A DNA stretch of 64,000 bases from Kordia algicida (GTDB lineage Bacteria > Bacteroidota > Bacteroidia > Flavobacteriales > Flavobacteriaceae), in assembly GCF_051013375.1 (NCBI RefSeq), contig NZ_CP142125.1, one strand, 5' to 3'. The notes below the pieces were generated by a model. It was not told the DNA's origin. It saw nothing but the letters and a program-made list of their open reading frames with translations, and made no database searches. Positions 7,854-17,215 of this stretch are shown here, in pieces. The translations under genes were made by a program, and so were the position numbers. Each line of letters starts with the position of its first letter. The stretch's first letter is position 1.

Positions 7854-10217
7854 TTACAATTCTTCAAATATTTTGTTCTTGTATTTGTTGTAGAGAAATG
7901 AAATGATTAATAATAACACACCGAGCGACACAAAAACAATCGTTTTAGAAATGGTAGATAAGTGCGCAATATCGTAAAAGAATAGTTTTACCAATGTGAT
8001 ACCAAAAAGTATAATTGCACCAATTCGCAAGTATCTTTTTTGCTTCCAAATTCCCAAACTGATTATAAATAAAGAGTAGATTCCCCATAAAATGCTCAGT
8101 CCGAGTTTGTAGGTTCTTTCGCTTGAATTTAAATCAATATAATGAATGAGTTCGCTACTCAAAATTGCCAAGAGTACAAAATGTACAAAACATTCAAAAA
8201 TAATGTTTACTTCTTGTTTGATGAATTTCTGGCGAATGTGTTTGTATGAAATTACCAAAAGTAACGCTACAAAGGCAAACGAAATATACCTAAAGCCAAT
8301 AGATCCTGAACCAACTTCAAAGTAACCATTCATATACATAGTACGCAATGATCTGAGCGTGTACAATCCTTCTACTAAAAATGCCAAAATAGTAAATAGA
8401 CTTATTGCAATGACGACTTCTCCCAACAATTTATTTTTTATCTTTTTTATGTTGATAAAAGACAGTATTGCTAAAAATAGGAATGTATAATTATAATTCC
8501 AAAGTGTTTTAAATTTTAGTAATGCTTCGTTTTTCTCAATTCCATAAGCTGATTCAGAGACATCACCCGAATTTATATAAGCCAAGTTCCAATATGCATG
8601 AATTTCTATTCTAAATGCAAAATAAGTGGCAATAATTAAAATTCCAGGCAACACAAACGATAGCATTTCTTTTACCGATTCTGAGAGCTTTAATGGTGAA
8701 GTATATTTTTTGTCAAAGAATAGTTTCGTGATAAAGCCAAATCCAGCAATGAAAAACAGCGAACTCACAAAATTCATATTGAATAGTGGTGTTATATTGA
8801 AGTCATTTGCGTGCGAATATTCGCTTGGATATAAGGTTGTCCAATCTTCAATAACACTTAAAAAAGCCAGTAACAGCAATGGATACGAAAGCTTTTCATA
8901 GATTGAAATGTTTTTGGTGCGTCCAATCCAAAAAAGTATGGCAGCTTCCAAAATCCAGAGCATTGTTACCCAATTTCCATCCAATTCTACAGGAATAGCA
9001 ATGGTAATGAATGTAATTGCAAAACCAACTATTAAGTAAATTAGCTTTTTATCAATGTCTTTTTGTTTGAATAAAAACAACGCGATGATTCCGTGTATCA
9101 ATGCATTTATAACTGTGAAAAGTCCTAAATAATTTTGTCCTACTTCGTGATGATCTAGTATAAAATATCCAATTGAGTAGAAAAGAAATGTATTGAACAT
9201 CAATAATAAGATATCTATGCGCGAATATGTTTCTTTTCGAAGCACTTTATATAGCAACAACATTGTATAAAATATGGCAAAAAATATGGTCAAAAACGTC
9301 AATGCGATGCCAAAATGTATTGCTATTTTATATTCAAATACGTACCAAGAAAAGTATGTTAACCACGTAAGTACAAAAGCTGAACAGTATAATAATTTCC
9401 AGTATTTTTTGTAGGATATGACTAAAATTCCGATGTTGATAATGGTAATATATGAGAATAAAACCAACACATTTCCTGAGTCGTTACTCAGTAAAAAAGG
9501 AATTGCATACGCACCTACCAAACCAATATGTGCAATAACTTGCCTGTTGTAATGAATTGCTGTGACGACACCAAATACGGTAAATATTACCATCATTATA
9601 AAAGCTGGTATTTGCGGAATGATTCCGTAAAAACTATGTGCTGCATATGTAATAAAATACATGACAGCAATAGCTCCGCTGACCAAAACGGCACTGTAAT
9701 TTTCATAATCTTTTTTTAATTTGATACCAAAACCTAACAATGTTATTCCGCTTATATATCCTAAAATAATTCGTGTTAACGGACTTATCAAATCGTTTTC
9801 AATAGAATATTTTACACCGATAGAAACACCAATAATCGTGATAAGAATTCCTATTTTATTGAGTAAATTTTCTCCGATAAATTTTTCTATATTCGACTCC
9901 TTTACTGGTTTGTTTGGAATCTCTTGCGCCACATATTGTGGTGTTTCTGCTACAACTTTTGATTCTTGATGTATTGGAGTTGGTGTTGCAGCTTTTTCAG
10001 AAACTGTAGAAGAATCTTCAGGAATTTGTGTTGCTTCTTCTGAAACTATTGTCTGATTTTCAACAGACATTTCTGCAATATCTTCCCATTTTTTTGCTTT
10101 GAGTTCTTCTAACTGTTTTCGCAACTCTACAATTTCTCTGGTAAACTCATACTGCTTTTGCGCCAAAATGTCAATTCGTGCCGAAAGCTGTATGATGCGT
10201 TCGTTGTGTTCTTTCAT
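7854..10217 (-). CDS. DUF2339 family multi-pass membrane protein
   Basis: The protein has 787 residues from the ATG at 10217. A longer frame from a TTG at 10280 is disfavoured because that TTG lies inside a promoter-like element. Residues 1-55 are a coiled coil (heptads with Lys/Glu and Leu/Ile). A Pro/Thr/Glu-rich linker runs to about 115. The rest is a chain of roughly twenty or more hydrophobic helices, as in the DUF2339 family. The family's function is unknown; a cell-envelope role is often suggested. Neighbours give no hint; it is convergent with the outer-membrane gene and probably monocistronic. Confidence 0.85.
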   Translation of the reverse strand: MKEHNERIIQLSARIDILAQKQYEFTREIVELRKQLEELKAKKWEDIAEMSVENQTIVSEEATQIPEDSSTVSEKAATPTPIHQESKVVAETPQYVAQEIPNKPVKESNIEKFIGENLLNKIGILITIIGVSIGVKYSIENDLISPLTRIILGYISGITLLGFGIKLKKDYENYSAVLVSGAIAVMYFITYAAHSFYGIIPQIPAFIMMVIFTVFGVVTAIHYNRQVIAHIGLVGAYAIPFLLSNDSGNVLVLFSYITIINIGILVISYKKYWKLLYCSAFVLTWLTYFSWYVFEYKIAIHFGIALTFLTIFFAIFYTMLLLYKVLRKETYSRIDILLLMFNTFLFYSIGYFILDHHEVGQNYLGLFTVINALIHGIIALFLFKQKDIDKKLIYLIVGFAITFITIAIPVELDGNWVTMLWILEAAILFWIGRTKNISIYEKLSYPLLLLAFLSVIEDWTTLYPSEYSHANDFNITPLFNMNFVSSLFFIAGFGFITKLFFDKKYTSPLKLSESVKEMLSFVLPGILIIATYFAFRIEIHAYWNLAYINSGDVSESAYGIEKNEALLKFKTLWNYNYTFLFLAILSFINIKKIKNKLLGEVVIAISLFTILAFLVEGLYTLRSLRTMYMNGYFEVGSGSIGFRYISFAFVALLLVISYKHIRQKFIKQEVNIIFECFVHFVLLAILSSELIHYIDLNSSERTYKLGLSILWGIYSLFIISLGIWKQKRYLRIGAIILFGITLVKLFFYDIAHLSTISKTIVFVSLGVLLLIISFLYNKYKNKIFEEL

Positions 10218-10277
10218 ACTTTTTGTTGATTGATTGTGTATGCTTTCACTTATTCTTTGAAGATAAGCACTTCGTCG

Positions 10278-10285
10278 CAAATATG
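10278..10285 (-). promoter_or_regulatory. Candidate -7 element for the DUF2339 gene
   Basis: On the minus strand this reads CATATTTG, one base from TAnnTTTG. It covers the upstream TTG codon, so initiation at that codon is unlikely and the ATG at 10217 is preferred. Confidence 0.35.
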
Positions 10286-10465
10286 AAGAATGTCATGCAG
10301 TTTTTAAATTAATTTTTTTCGTAAAAAGGATGATATTTTTAATAAAAAATAATCTCAAAACACTAACAATCAGTATTTAACATTAAATAAAAAAGCTGAT
10401 ATTATTAGTAATTATATAAAATTTAATCATAAAAAAAAGCTGTATTAAAAGTCAAATTTCTATCA

Positions 10466-10489
10466 AACTGAACCAGATTCAGCATGACG
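10466..10489. repeat. Dispersed palindromic repeat, copy 1
   Basis: An imperfect palindrome of the form CTGAAxCxxxTTCAG followed by xATGACG. Related copies lie at 46249-46273 and 57881-57907. It sits in the 265-bp spacer between the DUF2339 and glyS genes, which otherwise holds nothing I recognise. Confidence 0.5.
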
Positions 10490-10544
10490 TTTGTACTAAC
10501 TTTTATGACAGCTTCTTGTATTTTGTATGCTACTTTTTAAGAGG

Positions 10545-12086
10545 TTACATTCTCATCAACCAAGCACGCATATCTACTTCTTTGTTGATAATTCCGCGTA
10601 CATCTTCAATTTTTACGCGTTGTTGTTCCATGGTATCTCTGTGACGAATGGTTACCATATTATCTTCTAAAGTATCATGATCTACGGTAATACAAAATGG
10701 TGTTCCTGCGGCATCTTGTCTACGGTAACGACGTCCAACAGCATCTTTTTCATCATAAATAACGTTAAAATCAAACTTTAAATCATCTACAATTTTACGT
10801 GCAATTTCTGGCAAACCATCTCTTTTTATTAATGGTAAAACCGCCGCTTTTGTTGGTGCTAATACGGCTGGCAGTCGCAATACAACACGCTCTGAACCAT
10901 CTTCTAACGTTTCGTTTATTAATGAATTTGAAAATACCGCCAAAAACATACGATCTAGTCCAATAGATGTTTCTACTACGTAAGGAACGTAACTTTCTTT
11001 GCTTTCATGATCGAAGTATTGTAGTTTTTTACCTGAAAATTCTTCATGCTGACTCAAATCGAAATCTGTACGTGAATGAATTCCTTCCAATTCTTTAAAA
11101 CCAAACGGAAATTTGAATTCAATATCTGCGGCAGCGTCTGCATAATGTGCTAGTTTTTCATGATCGTGAAAACGATAATTGTCTTCGCCCATTCCTAATG
11201 ACAAATGCCATTTCATGCGGTTTTCTTTCCATTGCTCATACCATTCTTGTTGCGTTCCTGGCTTTACAAAGAATTGCATTTCCATTTGTTCAAATTCTCG
11301 TTGTCTGAATATAAATTGACGTGCTACGATTTCGTTACGGAAGGCTTTTCCTGTTTGTGCGATTCCGAAAGGAATTTTCATACGTCCCGTTTTTTGCACG
11401 TTTAAGAAATTTACAAAAATTCCTTGTGCCGTTTCTGGTCGTAAATACAAGTCCATTGCCGTATCTGCGGAAGCACCCAATTTTGTACCAAACATCAAAT
11501 TGAATTGCTTCACTTCTGTCCAGTTTTTAGAACCTGTCATCGGATCTGCAATTTCCAATTCTTCAATCAATGCTTTTACATCGGCTAAGTCTTCATTTTC
11601 CAATGATTTTCCTAAGCGCGAAAGAATGGAATTTATTTTTTCTTGATAGCCTAACACACGTCCGTTTGTGGAAAGAAATTCTTCTTTATTGAATGCATCT
11701 CCAAAGCGTTTTGCTGCTTTTTTGACTTCTTTTTCAATTTTACTTTCAATTTTAGCACAATAATCTTCTACTAAAACATCGGCGCGATACCGCTTTTTTG
11801 AATCTTTGTTATCAATTAAAGGATCATTAAACGCGTCTACGTGGCCAGAAGCTTTCCAAGTGGTTGGATGCATTAATATTGCAGCATCAATCCCTACAAT
11901 ATTTTCATGCATTTGCACCATTGCTTTCCACCAATAGTCGCGAATATTTTTCTTTAACTCTACTCCATTTTGAGCATAATCGTATACAGCACTTAAACCG
12001 TCATAAATTTCACTTGATTGAAATATGTATCCGTATTCTTTTGCGTGCGATACTACCTTCTTAAATTGATCGTCTTGTTTTGCCAT
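10545..12086 (-). CDS. glyS: Glycyl-tRNA synthetase (single-chain, class II)
   Basis: A 513-residue single-chain alpha2-type glycyl-tRNA synthetase that charges tRNA-Gly with glycine. Seen are the N-terminal catalytic motif region (DAAILMHPTTWKASGH), the class II motif 2 region RNEIVARQFIFRQREFEQMEMQFF split over about residues 250-275, motif 3 ETSIGLDRMFLAV near 375, and the C-terminal anticodon-binding domain from about 410 (APTKAAVLPLI). The start is an ATG only 5 bp downstream of a near-perfect -7 promoter box, so the mRNA leader must be very short or absent. Confidence 0.97.
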   Translation of the reverse strand: MAKQDDQFKKVVSHAKEYGYIFQSSEIYDGLSAVYDYAQNGVELKKNIRDYWWKAMVQMHENIVGIDAAILMHPTTWKASGHVDAFNDPLIDNKDSKKRYRADVLVEDYCAKIESKIEKEVKKAAKRFGDAFNKEEFLSTNGRVLGYQEKINSILSRLGKSLENEDLADVKALIEELEIADPMTGSKNWTEVKQFNLMFGTKLGASADTAMDLYLRPETAQGIFVNFLNVQKTGRMKIPFGIAQTGKAFRNEIVARQFIFRQREFEQMEMQFFVKPGTQQEWYEQWKENRMKWHLSLGMGEDNYRFHDHEKLAHYADAAADIEFKFPFGFKELEGIHSRTDFDLSQHEEFSGKKLQYFDHESKESYVPYVVETSIGLDRMFLAVFSNSLINETLEDGSERVVLRLPAVLAPTKAAVLPLIKRDGLPEIARKIVDDLKFDFNVIYDEKDAVGRRYRRQDAAGTPFCITVDHDTLEDNMVTIRHRDTMEQQRVKIEDVRGIINKEVDMRAWLMRM

Positions 12087-12090
12087 GGCG

Positions 12091-12121
12091 CAAATATAAA
12101 ACGTTTGTGTATCAGCTACAA
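12091..12121 (-). promoter_or_regulatory. Promoter of glyS with almost no 5' leader
   Basis: On the minus strand: TTG (12121-12119), a 20-bp spacer and TATATTTG (12098-12091). The glyS ATG begins 5 bp after the box, so transcription would start at or next to the start codon. The same TTGTAG plus 20 bp plus TATATTTG layout occurs in front of sdhC. Confidence 0.65.
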
Positions 12122-12122
12122 G

Positions 12123-12677
12123 CTATTTTTGCGCGATGTATACAAAAGCTGGTGGAATGTTGAATGCTTCAAACGATAATCGGACGTTATCGTTGAAAAC
12201 TTCTTTGAGTTTTTTGTAGTATGTAAGACTGTATTGATATTGTACAAATAAGCTATTATCTATCATTGCATCATACGCATTGTCTAAGATTTTATCACTT
12301 ATTTCCGTTGGAATATTAGTGAGTGGTAAGCTTGAAATAATGCAATCTGCTTTGTCGTAACCATGTTTTTTTAGGACTGAAGCCACATCTTCCGCAGAAA
12401 CTTTTTCTATGATGAATTGCGAATGCTTTATTTTTTCTAAAGATTGAAAAAACTTGTCATTGATTTCAAAAGCAATCAATTTTGTATGTGGTTGAATTCT
12501 TTTTAAAATCTCTTTGGTGATGATTCCATTTCCAGGACCAAATTCTACGATTACTTTTACAGAAGAAAAGTCAATATTATTCACAATTCTTCGAGATAGA
12601 AAGCGTGAACTTGGAAAAATTGTTCCTGAAGTTTTGATATCGCGTATGGCTTCTCTAAAAAATTTTAACCTATCCAA
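12123..12677 (-). CDS. Small class I SAM-dependent methyltransferase (phospholipid N-methyltransferase-like)
   Basis: A 184-residue protein with the SAM motif VIVEFGPGNGIITKEIL near residues 41-57 and an acidic residue ending strand 2 (LIAFEIND). The motif IISSLPLTNIP near 113-123 replaces the NPPY-like motif. This pattern matches PmtA/KsgA-like methyltransferases acting on phosphatidylethanolamine or rRNA; the substrate cannot be told from sequence. No ATG exists in the open frame upstream of the domain, so the TTG at 12677 is taken as the start. It is directly upstream of glyS on the same strand, but glyS has its own promoter. Confidence 0.7.
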   Translation of the reverse strand: MDRLKFFREAIRDIKTSGTIFPSSRFLSRRIVNNIDFSSVKVIVEFGPGNGIITKEILKRIQPHTKLIAFEINDKFFQSLEKIKHSQFIIEKVSAEDVASVLKKHGYDKADCIISSLPLTNIPTEISDKILDNAYDAMIDNSLFVQYQYSLTYYKKLKEVFNDNVRLSFEAFNIPPAFVYIAQK

Positions 12678-12816
12678 ACGAGGAGATTTTAATGCTTGAT
12701 GATGAATTTTTAATATTATGCGAAGTAAAGAAAATAATCAGAATTTACGATGCTTTTTTTAAACGATTCTTTTTCTTTTTTTGGAAAGAATGTTAAAAGT
12801 GTTGCAAAACCCTTGC

Positions 12817-13215
12817 TTAGTACGTCGTATTTATAGCTCCAGCAGACATTCCTTTGTGAAATGTTTCTTGTAAACGATGATTATTTTTTCTGAGTTCAAG
12901 CATTTTTCTTCTGTACTCTATAATAGATTCGTAATCTAAAACTGTACTTTTTAAGTTATCTAGTAGTTTTTCTGCTTTTTCTTTTTCCACATTGATTTCG
13001 TCAGCATTTAGGGTATGATGATTTGCAATGTGTGAGTAACTCTTAATGATTACGGTTAATTCTTCTTCTACCAATACTTTTTCATGTTCTAAGTAATCAT
13101 TTTTCTGTCTGTTATCTTTATAATTGAAAACAGAAATGAGCACCATAGATACCGTCATTGCACCAAGTGCAATTAGCAATATTTTTTGAATGGTATCTTT
13201 TGTCGCTCGACTCAT
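12817..13215 (-). CDS. Membrane-anchored coiled-coil protein of unknown function
   Basis: A 132-residue protein with one hydrophobic helix near residues 11-30 (ILLIALGAMTVSMVLISVF). A long charged helix follows, likely a coiled coil, from about 35 to 118. The C terminus is short and has no fold I recognise. Its topology suggests an inner-membrane anchor with the helical part in the periplasm or cytoplasm. It is divergent from comF, 52 bp away, so the two promoters share the small AT-rich spacer. I do not recognise the family. Confidence 0.65.
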   Translation of the reverse strand: MSRATKDTIQKILLIALGAMTVSMVLISVFNYKDNRQKNDYLEHEKVLVEEELTVIIKSYSHIANHHTLNADEINVEKEKAEKLLDNLKSTVLDYESIIEYRRKMLELRKNNHRLQETFHKGMSAGAINTTY

Positions 13216-13267
13216 AAAAAAGTAGTATTTTTAAATATAATTCTGTTAAAAAAATTAACGTTTCCGA

Positions 13268-13957
13268 TTGGCAAATATATTAAATAATATTCTTTCATCC
13301 TTTTTTCCTGCAATTTGCTTGGGTTGTAATGATAAATTAATGCATCAAGAACAGCACATTTGCACTAAATGCCATCACAATTTGCCATTTACAGATTTCC
13401 ACAAATACCCTAAAAATCCTGTGATAGACACTTTTTACGGACGTGTTGCTATTAAAAATGCCACAGCACTATTCCACTACAAAAAGAATGGAATGGTACA
13501 ACAACTATTACATCAATTAAAATATAAAGGACGACAAGAAGTTGGAGATATTCTTGGAAAATTGCTCGGTCAACAGTTACAAAATGAAGCTTCATACAGT
13601 AGTGTAGATTTTATTATTCCTGTTCCTTTACACAAAAAAAGATTCCGAAAACGTGGTTATAATCAAGTAACAACTTTTGGGCTACAACTCGCCAATCATT
13701 TAAACGCTATATATCTTGAAGACATTCTTATCAAAGTAAATAATACTAAAACGCAGGCTTTTAAAAAACGAGCTGCGCGTTGGTTGACTACACAACATTC
13801 TTTTGAAATTACAGATACCGAAAAATTAGCAAACACACATATATTATTAGTAGATGATGTTATTACTACAGGAGCTACTTTGGAAGCCTGTGCCAATGCG
13901 CTCAAAAAAATACCAAATATTACCATTAGTGTGGCAACTATGTCAATAGCAAGTTAA
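13268..13957 (+). CDS. ComF family phosphoribosyltransferase-like protein
   Basis: A 229-residue ComF homologue. A zinc ribbon uses Cys17, Cys20, Cys32 and Cys35, followed by the domain linker FYGRVAIKNATALFHYKKNG. The phosphoribosyltransferase domain has the PRPP loop ILLVDDVITTGATLEAC near residues 191-207. ComF is needed for DNA uptake in competent bacteria, probably in single-strand DNA import; many Bacteroidota keep it without proven competence. The only possible start is the TTG at 13268: a stop codon lies 12 bp upstream and no ATG comes before the zinc ribbon. Confidence 0.88.
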   Translation: MANILNNILSSFFPAICLGCNDKLMHQEQHICTKCHHNLPFTDFHKYPKNPVIDTFYGRVAIKNATALFHYKKNGMVQQLLHQLKYKGRQEVGDILGKLLGQQLQNEASYSSVDFIIPVPLHKKRFRKRGYNQVTTFGLQLANHLNAIYLEDILIKVNNTKTQAFKKRAARWLTTQHSFEITDTEKLANTHILLVDDVITTGATLEACANALKKIPNITISVATMSIAS

Positions 13958-14017
13958 AACCTTCGCAAGTACCAAAAATAATTAGTTAATTTGTATCGCA
14001 TTATTTTACCTCAGTTA

Positions 14018-15637
14018 ATGAAACAACGTTATATATATTTTTCTTTAGTCGCTGTATTGTTTTTGTCTTTGTGCAATTGTGCAAAACGTGGAACACCAAC
14101 TGGTGGGCCACCAGATAAATCACCACCAAAAATTGTAAAGGCGCAACCAGAAGAATTCAGTACAAATTTTGATAAAAAGCGAATTCGAATTTATTTTAAT
14201 GAATATATTAAGGTAAAAGATATTCAGAAACAGTTGATTATTTCGCCACCAATTAAGGAAGGTGGATACATTATTTATCCGCAAGGAAGCGCGAGTAAGT
14301 ATATTGACATTCAAATTTTAGATACATTACAGAAAAACACTACGTATTCATTTAATTTTGGACAAAGTATTGTTGATAATAATGAAGATAATCCATACGA
14401 TTATTTTAAATATGTGTTTTCTACAGGTCCGTACATTGATTCGTTAGAAGTTGGCGGAACTATTAAAGATGCACTTAAAAGAGGGCCAGAAAAGTTTGTG
14501 TCTGTCATGTTGTATGAAGTAGATTCTACGTATACAGATTCTGCCGTTTACAAGAAAGAACCAACCTATATTACGAATACTTTAGATAGTTTGAAGGAGT
14601 TTAAACTGTCTAATTTGCGTGCAGGAACTTATAAAATGATAGCGTTGAAAGATGTTTCTAACAATTATAAATTTAATCCTTTGATAGATAAGATTGGATA
14701 TGTGGAAGAAGAAGTGACAATTCCGACAGATTCTATGTATGAGATTACGTTGTTTAAGGAAATTCCAACATTTAAAGCAACGCGTCCAGCACAGGTTTCT
14801 AAGAATATGATTGATTTTGGATATGAAGGTAAGGTAGATAGCATGAAAATCACAATCAACTCAGAAGTAGCAGATAATTTCCGTTTTAAAACTACACGCC
14901 ATCCTGAAAAAGATACATTGCGTTATTGGTTTGAGAACTTAAAACCAGAAACTGATTCGTTATTGTTTACCGTTTCCAAAGGTTCTTACAGCAAAGATTT
15001 TACTGTAAAGTTGAAAGATAAAATTGAGAAAGATTCCATGAAACTTTCTGTTAATTATCGCGGTGTTATTCCGCCAAACGGCGATTTTAAAGTGGCTTCA
15101 AACACACCAATTGTAGCTGTAGACGATAGCTTTATTTCAATTCAGAATAAAGATTCTATTCCTGTAGAATTTACGTCTAAATTTAATGAAAACAACAATA
15201 GTTTGGATTTGTTTTTTGAGAAAAAGGAAAGCCAACGTTACAACATTAAAATGTTACCAAAAACGATCACCGATTTTTACGGTCAGGTGAATGATACACT
15301 TTCATACACGCTCACAACCAAAGAGAATAAAGAATATGGAAACATCCGATTGAGCTATCTTGACAAAGAATTTCCAGTGATTATCCAAGTTGTTAATGAG
15401 AAGCTAGAAGTGATTGCTGAAGAATACGTAACTGAGCCAAAACCGTATAGTGAATTTCCGTATATCGATCCGCAGTTTGTGTATTTCCGAGTGGTGTATG
15501 ACACGAATAAAAATGGCAAATGGGACACGGGAAATTATTTGAAAAAGATTCAGCCAGAAACTATCAAATATTTTCCTGGAAAACAGGAAGTCAGAGCCAA
15601 TTGGGATGTTATTGAGGATTTGGTTAATTTGAAATAG
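14018..15637 (+). CDS. Ig-like (Big_5) domain lipoprotein
   Basis: A 539-residue lipoprotein from the ATG at 14018; an upstream TTG at 13991 would spoil the signal peptide. The signal MKQRYIYFSLVAVLFLSLCNC ends in a lipobox. Then comes KRGTPTGGPPDKSPPKIVKAQP, the start of a Big_5 Ig-like domain that runs to about residue 135. The rest is a chain of beta-rich modules with frequent Asp/Ser. This is a conserved Bacteroidota surface or periplasmic lipoprotein. The GTPTGGPPD stretch after the Cys fits a lipoprotein export tether. Function unknown. Confidence 0.8.
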   Translation: MKQRYIYFSLVAVLFLSLCNCAKRGTPTGGPPDKSPPKIVKAQPEEFSTNFDKKRIRIYFNEYIKVKDIQKQLIISPPIKEGGYIIYPQGSASKYIDIQILDTLQKNTTYSFNFGQSIVDNNEDNPYDYFKYVFSTGPYIDSLEVGGTIKDALKRGPEKFVSVMLYEVDSTYTDSAVYKKEPTYITNTLDSLKEFKLSNLRAGTYKMIALKDVSNNYKFNPLIDKIGYVEEEVTIPTDSMYEITLFKEIPTFKATRPAQVSKNMIDFGYEGKVDSMKITINSEVADNFRFKTTRHPEKDTLRYWFENLKPETDSLLFTVSKGSYSKDFTVKLKDKIEKDSMKLSVNYRGVIPPNGDFKVASNTPIVAVDDSFISIQNKDSIPVEFTSKFNENNNSLDLFFEKKESQRYNIKMLPKTITDFYGQVNDTLSYTLTTKENKEYGNIRLSYLDKEFPVIIQVVNEKLEVIAEEYVTEPKPYSEFPYIDPQFVYFRVVYDTNKNGKWDTGNYLKKIQPETIKYFPGKQEVRANWDVIEDLVNLK

Positions 15638-16036
15638 TTTTTTTTATTAGATGTTAGACCGCTCCGCTGTTAGATGTTAGATCGCTTCACTTCGACAAGC
15701 TCAGTGTTAACGCTTTTAGATTCGCTTTGCTGAATTAAAGGACTCAAGGTTTCTTTCTTACACTTTTTAGTCGATTTGGTATGTTGGTAAAGGTTTGAAA
15801 ATTTACAACATTGTGAAACGTCTTCATTGCGAGAGTTTTGAAAAACTTGTATCAATCTTCTACTTCAAATACTAAGATCATTTTTTAACATACAGATTAC
15901 TTTACTATCGCTCGTAAAGACCTATCAATGTACAATTTTAAAGGAGTTATTTTTTGAAATGAAAAGTATTAAACACAATTCAAACTGTTTTATGAAACTT
16001 CATTAGCAAATTATCACATTTTCAAATTGAAAAAAT
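15638..16036. repeat. Gene-free spacer with dispersed repeat fragments
   Basis: Nothing here looks coding. Positions 15653-15735 hold phrases such as TTAGATGTTAGATCGCTTCA and TTCGACAAGCTCAGTG that recur, with changes, at 43822-43920 and 60025-60072. The remainder is plain AT-rich sequence downstream of two convergent genes. Confidence 0.5.
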
Positions 16037-17116
16037 CTAATTAAAGCCAATTTTTCGGTTGCTTGTTTGTCTAAAATTTTTGTTTTGATAGTTAAAAATA
16101 TCCGCCAATGTCATAGCTGTGGTGATTTCTTCGTGATTTAAATCGCTTAAAAGTTTATTCGCTTTTTCTTTAGCCAATGCTTTGAATTCGTAATATGCAA
16201 TCATGCGTCCTTTTCGCAATAAAGCCGTATCAATTTTGTTGATGCTTGTGTTGAACGTACAGATGATTTTGATGTTTAAATAATCACTAAACAATCCATC
16301 TGTTAGTTGTAAAATAGTAGAAACGACCGAACTTTCATTTTTCTGTTCTCGGCTCGTCAATACCTTTTCTGCGTCTTCTATAATAAGGATTGAATTTTGA
16401 TGCTTTAGTAAGAACGAAATAAAATCAGGATGCAGTAATTCGTTTACAAATTCGTTCTGAATAAATATAAAGTTCTTTTTCGGATATTTGGTAATCAAAC
16501 TTTTAATGTACGATGTTTTTCCTGTTCCGGGAATTCCATGTAGTAAAATAAGTCCCGCCTTTTCTACAGATAAGGAAGCTTCTATCGTATCATTTACAAC
16601 GACAAAATCGTCGTTATACATGGTTTGTATGTCACATTCAAAATCGTCAGTTCGTACATCTTCCGTAAAGAAACTATGATTATTTCTTGATAATACTTTA
16701 AACACGGGCGTTCTGTCCAATCCAAAAGTAGTTCGCAAGGTATGATTGGTATCAATTACCCACTTTTCAAGAGTCGCATCTGAATTGTCATAATAAAATT
16801 CGACATTGAGTTCATCATGCTCTAATGTCAGCCAAATGAGTAATTTTTTCTTGTTGTTTTTTAGGAAGTATTGAAATGGAAAATCTTTAGAAAAATCAGC
16901 ATTTTTAGCATCTTCCGTATTCCAGTTTTTAAAAATAACTTCTAGTTCTTGAGACTTGAAATCAATGGTTTCTATGACAGCTTCCATGTTTTCTTTCGTT
17001 TCTTCAAGTGGCGTTTTCAGGCTTAGAATTGAAGCTATTTTGTCAAAACAAATAATGTAATAGGAGTTTTTATCAAAATCGCCGTAGGAGTCAAATGAAT
17101 CGATTAATTCTGCCAT
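16037..17116 (-). CDS. AAA ATPase, Bcs1-like core with novel N-terminal domain
   Basis: A 359-residue protein. Residues 1-180 form a domain I do not recognise. Residues 185-335 are an AAA core: Walker A GIPGTGKTS (194-202), Walker B ILIIEDAE (243-250), sensor 1 CTFNTSINKID near 286-296, and an Arg-finger region LLRKGRM near 300. The core resembles Bcs1/proteasome-type AAA ATPases rather than DNA replication ones. No membrane helix is seen, unlike mitochondrial Bcs1. It stands alone, so its client is unknown; a remodelling or chaperone role is inferred from the core. Confidence 0.8.
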   Translation of the reverse strand: MAELIDSFDSYGDFDKNSYYIICFDKIASILSLKTPLEETKENMEAVIETIDFKSQELEVIFKNWNTEDAKNADFSKDFPFQYFLKNNKKKLLIWLTLEHDELNVEFYYDNSDATLEKWVIDTNHTLRTTFGLDRTPVFKVLSRNNHSFFTEDVRTDDFECDIQTMYNDDFVVVNDTIEASLSVEKAGLILLHGIPGTGKTSYIKSLITKYPKKNFIFIQNEFVNELLHPDFISFLLKHQNSILIIEDAEKVLTSREQKNESSVVSTILQLTDGLFSDYLNIKIICTFNTSINKIDTALLRKGRMIAYYEFKALAKEKANKLLSDLNHEEITTAMTLADIFNYQNKNFRQTSNRKIGFN

Positions 17117-17215
17117 GATATCTTTTAAATTAAATTTTAGTGAATGTCTTCATCCTAACTTTTCTATGTTAAAAGAAAGTCAAAATTAAGGTGAATTTTG
17201 ATCGCTATAAAAGTA

